Assembly (NCBI RefSeq): GCF_003464595.1 | Contig: NZ_QRZF01000020.1 | Coordinates: 60,997-124,996 of the forward strand | DNA length: 64,000 nt | Direction: 5' to 3' | Origin: Bacteroides intestinalis | GTDB taxonomy: Bacteria; Bacteroidota; Bacteroidia; Bacteroidales; Bacteroidaceae | Notes under the pieces: model-generated | What the model saw: only the letters and a program-made list of their open reading frames with translations | The model's database searches: none | Told to the model about the DNA's origin: nothing | Part shown: one piece after another, positions 9,949 to 23,009 of the stretch | How positions within the stretch are numbered: position 1 is the first letter of the stretch | How the letters are laid out: the number at the start of each line of letters is the position of its first letter | Translations under genes and position numbers: made by a program

Positions 9949-11157
9949 ATGAAGAAAAGAATTTTGTGTTTTTTGTTTGTGGTGTGTACGTTCATTATTG
10001 TTCGTGCTGATGGTGCCGATTCACTGGCCTTGACTCCTCCTATGGGATGGAATAGCTGGAACTGTTTTAGTTGCGATGTCAATGAACAGCAGATACGGGA
10101 TATGGCAGATCTGATTGTTGCGAATGGTATGAGAGATGCAGGCTATACCTATGTGAACGTTGATGACTGCTGGCAAGTGGGTCGCGATGCGGATGGGAGT
10201 ATTGTGGTTGATTCAGTACGTTTTCCTTCCGGTATAAAAGCATTGGCAGATTATATACATTCCAAAGGATTGAAGTTTGGTATTTATTCTTGCGCAGGGT
10301 CATTGACTTGTGCCGGACGTCCGGGAAGTCGTGGCTATCAGTTTCAGGATGCCCGTACCTATGCTGAGTGGGGAGTGGATTTCCTGAAGTATGACTGGTG
10401 TTTTGATGAGGCTCAAAGTCCTCAGGGAGCTTATCGTACTATGCGTGATGCTTTGAAAGCCAGCGGCCGTCCCATTGTATTCTCTATTTGTGAGTGGGGA
10501 AGTAGCAAACCGTGGACATGGGCAAAAGGAGTAGGACATTTGTGGAGAACTACGGGGGATATTATCAATGCTTTTAAAGGTACGGTACACTGGGGAGGAT
10601 GTAGTGTAGTGGATATCATTGATAAGAATGCAGACTTATATCCTTATGCCGGTCCGGGACATTGGAATGATCCTGATATGCTGCAAGTAGGTAATGGAGT
10701 ACTCACCCCCGAAGAGAATCGTTCACATTTTACCATGTGGTGTATGTTGGCGGCTCCACTGTTGGCTGGGAATGATTTGCGGACCATGGATAAAGAAACA
10801 CAGGCTATTCTGATGAATAAAGACGTGATAGCTGTGAATCAGGATAAGTTGGGTATACAAGGACGTCGTTACATGAAAATAGAACAACATGAAATCTGGG
10901 TAAAACAGTTGTCTAATGGAGAAGCTGCTGTATGCTTTTTCAATCGTGATGAGCAACCATGGACATTTGAGTATAAGTTTGGAAAAGACAAATCTCACCT
11001 TCACTTTGCAGATATCAGACTCTGGGAATTGGAATATGATGTATACGATATCTGGAACAAGAATAAATATCTTGGAACTTCCAGCGATAATCTAAGCTTC
11101 AAGGTTCCTGCACATGGCGTTGTATTGGTAAAGTTGGCTCCTAAAAATAAAAAATGA
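9949..11157 (+). CDS. GH27 alpha-galactosidase, secreted
   Basis: A 402-residue GH27 enzyme with a cleavable signal peptide (residues about 1-20), likely periplasmic. The mature protein starts almost at the catalytic barrel (LALTPPMGWNSWNCF). The nucleophile is Asp149 in FLKYDWC and the acid/base is Asp204 in LWRTTGDI. The substrate-pocket motif VNVDDCW and the disulfide-forming Cys pair typical of the family (CAGSLTCAGRPG) are present. It lacks the NPCBM and Ig domains of the other GH27 protein in this locus, so it probably finishes smaller oligosaccharides after import. Length fits a minimal GH27 (barrel plus C-terminal beta domain). Confidence 0.93.
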   Translation: MKKRILCFLFVVCTFIIVRADGADSLALTPPMGWNSWNCFSCDVNEQQIRDMADLIVANGMRDAGYTYVNVDDCWQVGRDADGSIVVDSVRFPSGIKALADYIHSKGLKFGIYSCAGSLTCAGRPGSRGYQFQDARTYAEWGVDFLKYDWCFDEAQSPQGAYRTMRDALKASGRPIVFSICEWGSSKPWTWAKGVGHLWRTTGDIINAFKGTVHWGGCSVVDIIDKNADLYPYAGPGHWNDPDMLQVGNGVLTPEENRSHFTMWCMLAAPLLAGNDLRTMDKETQAILMNKDVIAVNQDKLGIQGRRYMKIEQHEIWVKQLSNGEAAVCFFNRDEQPWTFEYKFGKDKSHLHFADIRLWELEYDVYDIWNKNKYLGTSSDNLSFKVPAHGVVLVKLAPKNKK

Positions 11158-11179
11158 ATATAGATAAAAATTGATTGTG

Positions 11180-14537
<3,358 letters not shown>

Positions 14538-14574
14538 AGTAGTGAAAGAAACAATTTCTTTGCAGGAATCTTTT

Positions 14575-14582
14575 TATCTTTG
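14575..14582 (+). promoter_or_regulatory. Possible Bacteroides -7 promoter element before the SGNH gene
   Basis: TATCTTTG matches the Bacteroides -7 consensus TAnnTTTG, 26 bp before the SGNH hydrolase start. No TTG is found at the expected 19-21 bp upstream, so the call rests on the -7 box alone. It would give the esterase gene its own transcript in addition to read-through from the locus. Confidence 0.45.
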
Positions 14583-14608
14583 CATATCCTAATAATTAAT
14601 ATCTAAGT

Positions 14609-15313
14609 ATGAAAATGAAAAGATTAAAACAATGTTTGTTGTTAATTACTATTCTGGGAGGATTATCAATCAGTGAGGCATATGCTCAAAAGAACAATTT
14701 TGCCAATTTAGCTCGTTATGCAAAAGAAAACGCTGCACTTCCAAAGCCCGTAAAGAAAGAGAAAAGAGTTGTCTTCATGGGGAATTCCATTACGGAAGGG
14801 TGGGTGAGAACTCATCCGGACTTCTTTAAAACAAATGGCTATATAGGCCGCGGCATCAGTGGACAAACCTCTTATCAATTCTTATTGCGTTTCCGTGAGG
14901 ATGTTATTAATCTTTCTCCGGCTTTAGTAGTCATAAATGCCGGAACTAATGATGTTGCTGAAAATGTAGGTCCCTACAATGAAGAGTATACATTTGGAAA
15001 TATTATTTCTATGGTAGAGTTGGCTAAAGCAAATAAGATAAAAGTGATTTTAACTTCTGTGCTACCGGCAGCAACCTTTAAATGGAGACCGGAAATAAAA
15101 GACGTTCCTCAGAAAATTCAATCATTAAATGCCCGTGTAGCAGCGTATGCAAAAGCAAACAAGATTCCTTATGTGGATTATTACCAGGCGATGGTGTTGG
15201 ATGAAAACGGAGCATTAAATCCTCAATATACGAAAGATGGAGTACATCCGACAAGTGAAGGGTATGATATAATGGAACCAATTATCAAAAAGGCTATCGA
15301 AAATACGCTTTAA
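14609..15313 (+). CDS. Secreted SGNH/GDSL-family esterase
   Basis: A 234-residue exported hydrolase. The signal peptide ends at AYAQ. The SGNH blocks are present: block I FMGNSITEG with nucleophile Ser60, block II glycine in GRGISGQTS, block III INAGTNDVAE with the oxyanion Asn, and block V DGVHPTSEGY with catalytic Asp and His. Family members often deacetylate sugars, so removal of acetyl or other ester groups from the imported glycan is likely (inference). It is the last gene of the + strand locus and is followed by a strong hairpin terminator. ATG at 14615 is an equally good start. Confidence 0.88.
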   Translation: MKMKRLKQCLLLITILGGLSISEAYAQKNNFANLARYAKENAALPKPVKKEKRVVFMGNSITEGWVRTHPDFFKTNGYIGRGISGQTSYQFLLRFREDVINLSPALVVINAGTNDVAENVGPYNEEYTFGNIISMVELAKANKIKVILTSVLPAATFKWRPEIKDVPQKIQSLNARVAAYAKANKIPYVDYYQAMVLDENGALNPQYTKDGVHPTSEGYDIMEPIIKKAIENTL

Positions 15314-15334
15314 AAGGATAGATAACTCACAATA

Positions 15335-15381
15335 AAAACCTCCTTTCTCAATTACCATAACAGGATGAGAAAGGAGGTTTT
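15335..15381. terminator. Bidirectional hairpin terminator between convergent operons
   Basis: A perfect 16-bp inverted repeat, AAAACCTCCTTTCTCA at 15335-15350 and its complement at 15366-15381, with a 15-nt loop. A-runs on the left and T-runs on the right make it a rho-independent terminator in both directions. It lies between the end of the SGNH gene and the end of the opposite-strand susD. Confidence 0.9.
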
Positions 15382-15406
15382 CTTATTTATCAATTCTACT
15401 TATTTA

Positions 15407-16735
15407 TCAGTTCGACAACTCCGGATTAGCGGCTATCGCTTCTCTTGGAATTTGAATTGTATAACGCGAATCATCCTGTTCCAATACATAGGTTCCTCCC
15501 TTGAGCACTTTCTCAATACGGGGGCGGGTGGTACGGCGTAAGTCGAACCAGCGATGTCCTTCAAAAGCTAATTCACGAGCACGTTCATCCAGAATCTCCT
15601 GTATCAGGGCTTCCTTGTTCATTGCGTTCACGGCAGTTGCTTTTACTGTATATGCTTCCGGTGTATAGCGCTTCTGCATTAACTCCAGCAATCGGGTGCG
15701 TGCCTGAGGCAATTGATCCGATTGGGCTGCTGCTTCTGCCGAATTCAGGTACATTTCTCCCACCCGGAAAGAACAACGGAAATCATCTTTTCCGCTTTTT
15801 TGGCTGAAGCGATAACCATTCTTGTCGGCAGCTTTGAAATAAGCGTCCAGACGTAAATCGCCTTCTTTGTATAAAGAAGCTAAAGCTTCTGATAGAACAG
15901 CAGCCTGTGTGTAGTTGGAAGACATACCGCGCTCTAATGCAGTAATATTTTCTACAGACTGATAGTTGTTGGGCAGGGTATAAGTTTCTGCATTGAAATC
16001 TTCCAAGGTATTCTTTTCAGCAAGTATCGCTTCGGCTGCCTGATATGCATTGTCCCATTGTCCCATATATAAATATACACGGGCACGGAGAGCTTTTACA
16101 GATAAGGTTGTGAAACGATAAGAAAATTTCTGTTCCCAAGATTCTTTATTAATCAGTTTTTCAGCTTCGTTGATGTCTGCAATGACCGCTTCATAAATTT
16201 GTGCAACGGTATTCTTCTTCAGGATTTCATTGATATCGCTATTCAGCTTAAGCGGCACGGCTGTTGTCTCTAATGCTCCCGGACGGGTATAGGGCTGTCC
16301 GTAAAGATTTACCAACAGGAAATGCATGTAAGCACGGAGCAGATAACATTCACCAATCAATTGGTCGATGTCCTCTTCGCTCCCTTCATTGATGGATTTC
16401 CACTCTTCTATGGTATAGTTGACAGTGAACATGATGCTATAGAAGTTCTTCCACTCAAAGGCAGTGGTTTGTCCCGGCGCGCTGAAGTCATCCCAGCACT
16501 CAATTTTTCCGTAACGATCCTGTTCCCAACTATCGTCTTTCACATACAGTTCATCCGAACGAAAACAGGCGAGTCCTCTGGCATCGGGAACGGTCTTATA
16601 AGCTGTGGCAATCAGTGCTCTGTACTCAGCTAAAGTCTGGGGGATCACCTTTCCTGTAGGTTGAATGTCGAGCATATCACAAGCAGTCAGTAATACTACG
16701 CTGCTCATCAATAACATTATATATATCTTTCTCAT
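15407..16735 (-). CDS. SusD/RagB-like lipoprotein (second pair)
   Basis: A 442-residue SusD-family lipoprotein, shorter than the first one and closer to the small RagB-like members. Lipobox LLTAC with Cys19, followed by DMLDIQPTGKVIP, a very common start of mature RagB/SusD proteins. C-terminal signatures are FRVGEMYLNSAEAAAQ and LDERARELAFEGHRWFDLRR. It is the last gene of a three-gene minus-strand operon, 20 bp after its SusC. The metalloprotease at the head of the operon suggests a peptide or glycopeptide ligand (inference). Confidence 0.95.
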   Translation of the reverse strand: MRKIYIMLLMSSVVLLTACDMLDIQPTGKVIPQTLAEYRALIATAYKTVPDARGLACFRSDELYVKDDSWEQDRYGKIECWDDFSAPGQTTAFEWKNFYSIMFTVNYTIEEWKSINEGSEEDIDQLIGECYLLRAYMHFLLVNLYGQPYTRPGALETTAVPLKLNSDINEILKKNTVAQIYEAVIADINEAEKLINKESWEQKFSYRFTTLSVKALRARVYLYMGQWDNAYQAAEAILAEKNTLEDFNAETYTLPNNYQSVENITALERGMSSNYTQAAVLSEALASLYKEGDLRLDAYFKAADKNGYRFSQKSGKDDFRCSFRVGEMYLNSAEAAAQSDQLPQARTRLLELMQKRYTPEAYTVKATAVNAMNKEALIQEILDERARELAFEGHRWFDLRRTTRPRIEKVLKGGTYVLEQDDSRYTIQIPREAIAANPELSN

Positions 16736-16755
16736 TGTTTTAACTCTCTATAAAA

Positions 16756-19700
16756 TTAAAAATTCAGGTTCAGGCTTAGGGTAACAGACTTCGGAGCCGG
16801 GGTTGCATACGCGTTGGACATCGTTTCCGGATCAAGATAATTCTTGTAACTTGAACCGAATACTAATAAGTTACGTCCTTCGATGGCAATTGTAGCGGAA
16901 GTCATACCCAATTTGCGGCTGAAATTAGTAGGCAATGTATACCCTAAACGGATGTTTTGCAGTCGCACGTAGTTCAGGTCTCTGATCCAGATATCCAGGT
17001 TACGGTATATTTCATTTTGGTTTGAATACCACATGTATTCATCCAGACGTTCATTCTGGCTCAGCAGAACAGGGAAGATTGTTTCCGTGTTTTCCGGAGT
17101 CCATCGGTTCAGGATATCACGGTTCGTATTGCGTCCTTTATCAAAGTCAACGATAGAGTAGGTGGGTTGGCTGCGCACTTTTCCACCGAAGTCGAAGCTG
17201 AAGTTGACACCCAGTTCAAATGCTTTGTATGTGAAAGTATTATTGAAGCCACCGGTATAAGGGCAGTCGGCTGTACCTACATAAGTGTAAAGTTCACGGC
17301 GTTCGCGGGCTGTCAGGTCAGTTGCTCCGAATCCCCATTCCTGCAATTTGAAGAATTCCATGGCCGATACGGCTTTTCCGTCTTTACCCTCAAACATCGG
17401 ATAACCTTCTTCATCCAATCCGGCTGTTTTCAGGGCAAACAAGGCTCCTACAGGATATCCTTCGCGTCCCGGTTCCAAGGCATCTTCGCGCAGTGCTTCT
17501 TTCAGTATTTTATTGTTGTTGTATGCGAAGTTGAAGTTGGTGGTCCACATGAAATTCTTGGTGTGGATATTGCGTGTGCTAAGGGCAACCTCAACGCCCT
17601 GGTTCTGCATACTGGCCCAGTTGACGGTCAACATTTCAAAACCTGTTTCCAGTGGAAGCATTTGGGTTCCAATCAAGTCTACACCCTTACGATAATAATA
17701 GTCTACGCTCAGATTGATAGCCTGATTCAATACTGCAAAGTCGAATCCGGCATTTATGGAATGGGTTTTCTCCCAACGCAGTTTCTTGTTCGGTGCACCG
17801 GAAACGTCAATCATATCTTCCGACCCTCCCGGCAGGATATTTTCAATTCTGTAGTTACCCAGAAGGTAAGGAGAGGTGTTCTTGTCAATGTTTCCCTGCA
17901 AACCGTAGGATGCACGGACTACCAGATTGTCTATCCATTTGGCATTTGCCATAAAAGGTTCCTGAGAGATACGCCACAAACCACTGACTGAATATAATGG
18001 CAGATAACGGTATTTCTTGTCTACACCAAAAAGGTCGGAACCGTCAAAACGGATACTTCCGCCCAATGTATAGCGGTTCAGCAAAGAATAAGACAGGGTT
18101 GAGAAAGCAGATACATATGCATTCTCCACATGAGCCTTCTCGTGTAACTTGAAGGCCTGGCTTTCTTCCGGGAAGATTATCGGCTTTGTTGTCAGCGTCT
18201 TCCGGTCAAATCCATAACCGGCGCTATACAGCTTTTCCTCCCATGTCTTACGGATTTCTGTTCCCACCATTACTTCAAATTCATGGATGTCATTGTAGGT
18301 ATCGCGATATTCTCCCATCGCTTTCCAAGTGAGCTGGGACAGTGAGTTTTCGTTAGCCTTATGGAATCCTCCTTCCGGCAGGTAAGTTACGCCATTATTA
18401 CGATGATTCTTCTTCTCTGTACGCATCACATAACTTTCTTCTTCAGCGATTTTTTCGATAGAAGTTTTATCCAGTTGCAAACCGAGTTGGGTGGTGATTT
18501 TAAAACGGTCGTCAAATCGCAGTTCAGCGTCGAAGATAGATGAAAGGCCGTTAATGGTAGTTTGGTTACTCGTATTTTTCCGTTCTTCGAAGAGGTTAAG
18601 ACCAAAATCCATATCCGTATCATCTTCTACATCCACATCGTAATTATAGTTGCCATTGGCATCATAAGGAGTGAAATAAGGATTTGCCAGACGTGAATAA
18701 TAGATCGGGTTCGTCAGTCCCCGGTCATCCGGCAAATAAGTTGAGTTCTTACGGCGATTGGCAAACATGGAAGCACCGACTTTCAATATGCTGTTCACCT
18801 TATAGCTGGTCTTCATCACTAAATTCAGACGTTCGGCAGAGACATTGGGAATATTACCGTTTTCCTTCATATATCCGAAGGAAGTGTAATAAGTTGCCTT
18901 TTCGCTACCACCGGAAAGAGACAAGTTGTACTCCTGTGTAAATGCATCACGGAAGAGGATATCACTCCAGTCCGTATTAGTTGCCTTTAGTCTATTGATT
19001 GCACCTTGAGCATTGGAGGACAAAGCGTTCCAACCTCCGTCTTTGAAGTTTTTGAGTTCTCCCAATCCGGAGATAATGCGATATACCTCACCTTTGGTCT
19101 CTCTGTAAGGGTAGCCGGATTCCAGCAAGTCAAGTTCCAGACCTACTTTCTCTTCTGAATTCAATAGATTCAAGCGGTCTATATTCAACTTAGGAGAATA
19201 TGTCAGCTTTGAAGAGAAGTTAATAACCGGTTTCCCGACTTTACCTTTCTTTGTGGTAATTACAATTACACCGTTAGCTGCACGGGCACCATAGATGGCA
19301 GTTGCGGCAGCATCTTTCAGAACGGTGATATTATCGATATCGGCAGGATTCAGACCGGCAATAGCGGTTTGACCTATGTTATCGATGTCTTTCAATACTT
19401 CCATATTGGGAATGTTCGTTCCTTCCAATGGAATACCGTCCAGTACCCACAAAGGGTCTTGCGTACCATTCAGAGAGGATGTACCGCGAATACGGATTTT
19501 GGCAGGAGCACCCGGAGTACCGGAAATGTTACTTACGGAAAGTCCGGCAATCTGTCCGGCCAATGCCTGGTCTATACTCTTGGTCGCACCCATCATCTGG
19601 TCCGAGATGTCGATTTTTGACACGGCAGCCGTTAGTTTACGGCGTTCTACTGTCTGATATCCCGTTACAACTACCGCATCAAGCATATGAGCCGAAGGTT

Positions 19701-20022
19701 GAAGAGTGATGTCATATTGTTTTTTGCCCGGAATGAGTTTTATTTCCACTACATCATAACCGACGTAGCTGCAATAAAAGCGGGTAATGCCATCCGGAAT
19801 TGAAATAGAGAATTTACCGTCGATATCCGTAATGACACCAATAGTCGATTGATTATTCCCGTTTTTCTTCAGATCATCAGCCGTCACATAGACAGAAGCG
19901 CCTATGAGAGGCAAGTTATCCTCAGAAGAAATTACTACACCCTCTACTTGTCGCTCTGCGGCAAGGGCATAAGTGAGTGTTCCTATTAGTAATAGGAACA
20001 CGACAGATAAGCGTCTTTTCAT
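16756..20022 (-). CDS. SusC-like TonB-dependent transporter (second pair)
   Basis: A complete 1088-residue SusC/RagA-family transporter. A signal peptide (residues about 1-21) is followed by a carboxypeptidase-regulatory-like beta domain (VEGVVISSEDNLPLIGASVYV to DITLQPS). A TonB-box-like stretch follows (LDAVVVTGYQTVERRKLT). The plug motif is ITVLKDAAATAIYGARAANG near residue 232, and the barrel ends in LSLNLNF with terminal Phe. There is no anti-sigma interaction domain at the N terminus. It lies 42 bp after the metalloprotease gene and 20 bp before susD. Confidence 0.96.
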   Translation of the reverse strand: MKRRLSVVFLLLIGTLTYALAAERQVEGVVISSEDNLPLIGASVYVTADDLKKNGNNQSTIGVITDIDGKFSISIPDGITRFYCSYVGYDVVEIKLIPGKKQYDITLQPSAHMLDAVVVTGYQTVERRKLTAAVSKIDISDQMMGATKSIDQALAGQIAGLSVSNISGTPGAPAKIRIRGTSSLNGTQDPLWVLDGIPLEGTNIPNMEVLKDIDNIGQTAIAGLNPADIDNITVLKDAAATAIYGARAANGVIVITTKKGKVGKPVINFSSKLTYSPKLNIDRLNLLNSEEKVGLELDLLESGYPYRETKGEVYRIISGLGELKNFKDGGWNALSSNAQGAINRLKATNTDWSDILFRDAFTQEYNLSLSGGSEKATYYTSFGYMKENGNIPNVSAERLNLVMKTSYKVNSILKVGASMFANRRKNSTYLPDDRGLTNPIYYSRLANPYFTPYDANGNYNYDVDVEDDTDMDFGLNLFEERKNTSNQTTINGLSSIFDAELRFDDRFKITTQLGLQLDKTSIEKIAEEESYVMRTEKKNHRNNGVTYLPEGGFHKANENSLSQLTWKAMGEYRDTYNDIHEFEVMVGTEIRKTWEEKLYSAGYGFDRKTLTTKPIIFPEESQAFKLHEKAHVENAYVSAFSTLSYSLLNRYTLGGSIRFDGSDLFGVDKKYRYLPLYSVSGLWRISQEPFMANAKWIDNLVVRASYGLQGNIDKNTSPYLLGNYRIENILPGGSEDMIDVSGAPNKKLRWEKTHSINAGFDFAVLNQAINLSVDYYYRKGVDLIGTQMLPLETGFEMLTVNWASMQNQGVEVALSTRNIHTKNFMWTTNFNFAYNNNKILKEALREDALEPGREGYPVGALFALKTAGLDEEGYPMFEGKDGKAVSAMEFFKLQEWGFGATDLTARERRELYTYVGTADCPYTGGFNNTFTYKAFELGVNFSFDFGGKVRSQPTYSIVDFDKGRNTNRDILNRWTPENTETIFPVLLSQNERLDEYMWYSNQNEIYRNLDIWIRDLNYVRLQNIRLGYTLPTNFSRKLGMTSATIAIEGRNLLVFGSSYKNYLDPETMSNAYATPAPKSVTLSLNLNF

Positions 20023-20064
20023 CCGTTAAAATAATAAAATTAATACTTAAATTGAAAACTGGTT

Positions 20065-22692
20065 TTAAAGTCCTAATGCTGTGTTGATACGGAGAATCAT
20101 ATCTTTATAATGATATTTGGTTGCCACATCCGATGTTCCCAGACGACTCTGGAGTAAATCCTTGATGCGGAGCAATTCCCCTCGTTTCACGGAAATGGCA
20201 TCTGAGATGCGATTCAGCTGGGAACCGTAAAAGTTCAATTCGCGGCGGGCACCCATACGATCTGAATCCAGTGCGCGGTGAGCATGCTCGTCACAACTGC
20301 AAAGGGGGATTTGGTTATCCAGCAGGAAGTGGTTATCCATTAATTTTTTGTTGATTTTGACTCCTTCGCTTTCGGCAGCAGCTGTAATCAAGGCATCTAC
20401 AAAGTTTTTCTGTAAGGTACGTGTCATGACATCAGGTAGTGCACCCCGCTCCGTGGTTGCGAAGATACTGCGGTGTAAACCGTCCATCAACTCTACGGCC
20501 GTGAAAGCCTTTTTACCATTCACTGCTTCGTTTTCGAGCATACGTACCAGGCGGTTATTGGATAAGAGGTCCCAAAGAATATAAGATTGGGCATTCTTCA
20601 ATACTTGTGTCGGTGCATTTTCTACTATGCCCAGCGGAGTGTTGCGGAGCAAATAGGTATATTCACCCACTTCTGTGTCGAATAACCACTTCGGGTAAGT
20701 CAATACTTCATCAAGTAAGAATTTCAAAGCAGCCTGCTGCTTTTCCTTCTCTACAAAAGTGTAAGTTTTCTGACCGTCACCTACCACTGTATTTTCCATA
20801 TAGATACCCCCTATGTTGGCAAGTACATGGTATAGATAATTATTCCATTGGTTGATCACTGCATAATATAAACGTGAAGCTTCTTCATACGTTTGTCCCT
20901 TCTCTCCGGTAGTTGTCCATTTGATAATTTCGGGGACAATCCGTTTCAGGTTTGCAATGCCATATTGGGAAGAACGTACGGCATCATCTCCCAGGTCTTC
21001 ATTCTGTGCACGGGGATCTACGGCATCACGTACATCCTGCGCCTCACTGTATTTATAAAGACGGTCTGTATGGCGGCTCAGGAAATCATAAAGCAAATCC
21101 TTTTCTTCCTCCGGAGTTTCTTTACCATACCAGCGATAACCGTATTCGATGGCAAAAAGATCGTAAGGGCCGATATGCGGTGAGAGTGCAGTTATCCCGT
21201 CACCGGGTTGTGCCACGTAGTTGAAACGGGCATAATCCATGATGGAAGAAGAGGTAGAGTTCATCCGGTCGGTAAATGACTTAGAACGGAGTGAGTCCGT
21301 GGGAAATGCCCATGACCCCATCATGTTATGACGCAATCCTAAAGAGTGGCCTACTTCATGGCAGGCTACAAAACGCATGGCGTCACCCATCAGTTCATCG
21401 GATAATTTGATGCCGCGTGCTTCCGGGCGTACAGTACCTGTCTGTACGGTAATCCATTCCTGAAGCATATTCAGTACATTGTGCCACCACATGATGTCCG
21501 CTTCCAGAATTTCTCCTGAACGGGGATCCAGAATAGAAGGACCCATAGCGTTTGCCTTGGTTGAGGCTGCATAAGTCAGTACGGAATAGTTCACGTCGTC
21601 CATGTCTACCGTCATGCTGTCCGTAATATCTTTGGCGATGATGGCGTTCTTGAAACCGGCACGTTCAAAGGCAACCTGCCAGTCTTCGATACCTTGTTTG
21701 ATATATTTGCGCCAACGATACGGTGTGGAATTCTCTATGTAGAATACAATCGGTTTAGCCGGTTCCACCAACTCACCACGCAGATAGCGCTCGCGATCTT
21801 CCGGTTTCGGTTCCAGGCGCCAGCGAGTGATGAACTGTTGTTTGCTAACCCGTTGTTGTCCGTCGCTATAGCTAAGCAAAGGATTGGTGAAGTAGCCTAC
21901 ACGGGCATTATCCAGACGACCGGTCATCGGTTTCTCCGGCAGTAACATCAGTGACGAACTTACTTCGACAGTTACATAGATGGAAGTTGTTCCTTCGGTC
22001 ACTTTCGTTGTCAGTTCAGACGTAGCCACCACATTATTCTCGAATGACTTGATTGAGAGAATGCGTGACAAATTCTTGATGGAAGAGGTTCCCAGATTTA
22101 TATTGGTAAATACATTGTTGATGCTTGTCTCTGTGCCATCATAAATATCATTCACTTTGATAACCATGGTGGTAGAGTCATTGTTGAATGCCTCGATCTT
22201 GAAGCCGGCTATCAATGGAGAAATGTAATTATCACGTACCGACTGGCTGATGGCATCTTCGGCAGGAGCGAGGGGAAGAGGGCGGCTTTGACGAATCAGC
22301 AACTTGTTTGTTGCCTTATCCAGTTCGAAGCGCACCATCTGGTTTTCATAATTGGTACCGCGGTTTACTCCGGCCTCATTCAGTTCGGAAGGGACACGTT
22401 GGAGCTTGTTCACTACCAGCATGTCTCTGCCCAGCAGGTTCGTCGGTACCTCAAAATAGTAATCGTTCTTTTTCTGGTACACATTGAACATACCACGGCG
22501 AATGGTGCTACCGTCTCCGGTCAGTTTCTTGTACTCGTTTTTTGATTTAACACTGTCGTTAGGTTCACTTTTCTTTTTCTTTCGGAACCATCCCATAGAA
22601 TCGGGCGTAGAATTTACAGCATGCACTATAACAGGTTCACACATGAAAGCGCCTGTAGCCACTGTAGTCAGCAAAATTGTTTTAAGTTTCAT
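20065..22692 (-). CDS. Secreted zinc-dependent metalloprotease (metzincin-like)
   Basis: An 875-residue exported protein with an N-terminal signal peptide. It contains the extended zinc-binding motif HEVGHSLGLRH (His445, Glu446, His449, His455) and, 30 residues later, a Met-turn-like SIMDY (Met485), both metzincin hallmarks. The long flanking regions match the layout of Bacteroidetes zinc-dependent metalloproteases with DUF5117/DUF5118-type N-terminal and DUF4953-type central domains (family names from memory). It heads an operon with SusC and SusD. It may trim host or dietary proteins or glycoproteins whose fragments the SusC/D pair imports, or process surface proteins. Confidence 0.9.
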   Translation of the reverse strand: MKLKTILLTTVATGAFMCEPVIVHAVNSTPDSMGWFRKKKKSEPNDSVKSKNEYKKLTGDGSTIRRGMFNVYQKKNDYYFEVPTNLLGRDMLVVNKLQRVPSELNEAGVNRGTNYENQMVRFELDKATNKLLIRQSRPLPLAPAEDAISQSVRDNYISPLIAGFKIEAFNNDSTTMVIKVNDIYDGTETSINNVFTNINLGTSSIKNLSRILSIKSFENNVVATSELTTKVTEGTTSIYVTVEVSSSLMLLPEKPMTGRLDNARVGYFTNPLLSYSDGQQRVSKQQFITRWRLEPKPEDRERYLRGELVEPAKPIVFYIENSTPYRWRKYIKQGIEDWQVAFERAGFKNAIIAKDITDSMTVDMDDVNYSVLTYAASTKANAMGPSILDPRSGEILEADIMWWHNVLNMLQEWITVQTGTVRPEARGIKLSDELMGDAMRFVACHEVGHSLGLRHNMMGSWAFPTDSLRSKSFTDRMNSTSSSIMDYARFNYVAQPGDGITALSPHIGPYDLFAIEYGYRWYGKETPEEEKDLLYDFLSRHTDRLYKYSEAQDVRDAVDPRAQNEDLGDDAVRSSQYGIANLKRIVPEIIKWTTTGEKGQTYEEASRLYYAVINQWNNYLYHVLANIGGIYMENTVVGDGQKTYTFVEKEKQQAALKFLLDEVLTYPKWLFDTEVGEYTYLLRNTPLGIVENAPTQVLKNAQSYILWDLLSNNRLVRMLENEAVNGKKAFTAVELMDGLHRSIFATTERGALPDVMTRTLQKNFVDALITAAAESEGVKINKKLMDNHFLLDNQIPLCSCDEHAHRALDSDRMGARRELNFYGSQLNRISDAISVKRGELLRIKDLLQSRLGTSDVATKYHYKDMILRINTALGL

Positions 22693-22747
22693 CAGTTATT
22701 ATCAATTATCATCATGCTCCCCTCTCTACTCATAGAATAGGGGACGG

Positions 22748-22755
22748 CAAAGATA
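22748..22755 (-). promoter_or_regulatory. -7 promoter element for the metalloprotease-SusC-SusD operon
   Basis: On the minus strand the bases read TATCTTTG, a full match to TAnnTTTG, 55 bp before the metalloprotease start. A CTG lies 19 bp upstream in place of the usual TTG at -33. The 317-bp gap 22693-23009 otherwise holds only the long hairpin at 22864-22995. Confidence 0.55.
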
Positions 22756-22863
22756 GCAAAACTATCTATATGAACAGATAGCTGCAATTAGTTTTGACGT
22801 TTTTTCTTTTATAACTCAAAGAGTCTTTCAATTATAAAAAAACAGTATATGTTAAAGAAAAAG

Positions 22864-22995
22864 GCAAAGAGAGTTGACAAGTTGACAAGTTAACAAGTTG
22901 ACAAGTTAACGAGTTAACAAGGGGCTACGCAATGCTTTTGTGCCGCATGGAGCCTTCTCCCCTTGTCAACTCGTTAACTTGTCAACTCTCTTTGC
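22864..22995. repeat. Long imperfect hairpin with tandem GTTGACAA/GTTAACAA units
   Basis: The left side (22864-22924) runs GCAAAGAGAGTTGACAAG and then repeats 10-nt units of the form GTTGACAA and GTTAACAA with AG linkers. The right side (22959-22995) is the complement of the same pattern, from CCCCTTGTCAACTCG to CTCTCTTTGC. The arms can pair over about 37 bp with a large loop, and the extra left-hand units allow several registers. It lies just past the dnaJ stop codon and may end dnaJ transcription. The repeated units could also be regulator sites or a dispersed element. Confidence 0.75.
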
Positions 22996-23009
22996 TGCTT
23001 AAAGTCGGC

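Noticed and set aside
17167..17991. Plus-strand open frame of 274 codons opposite the second susC
   Set aside because: Antisense shadow of a clear SusC barrel; no motifs of its own.
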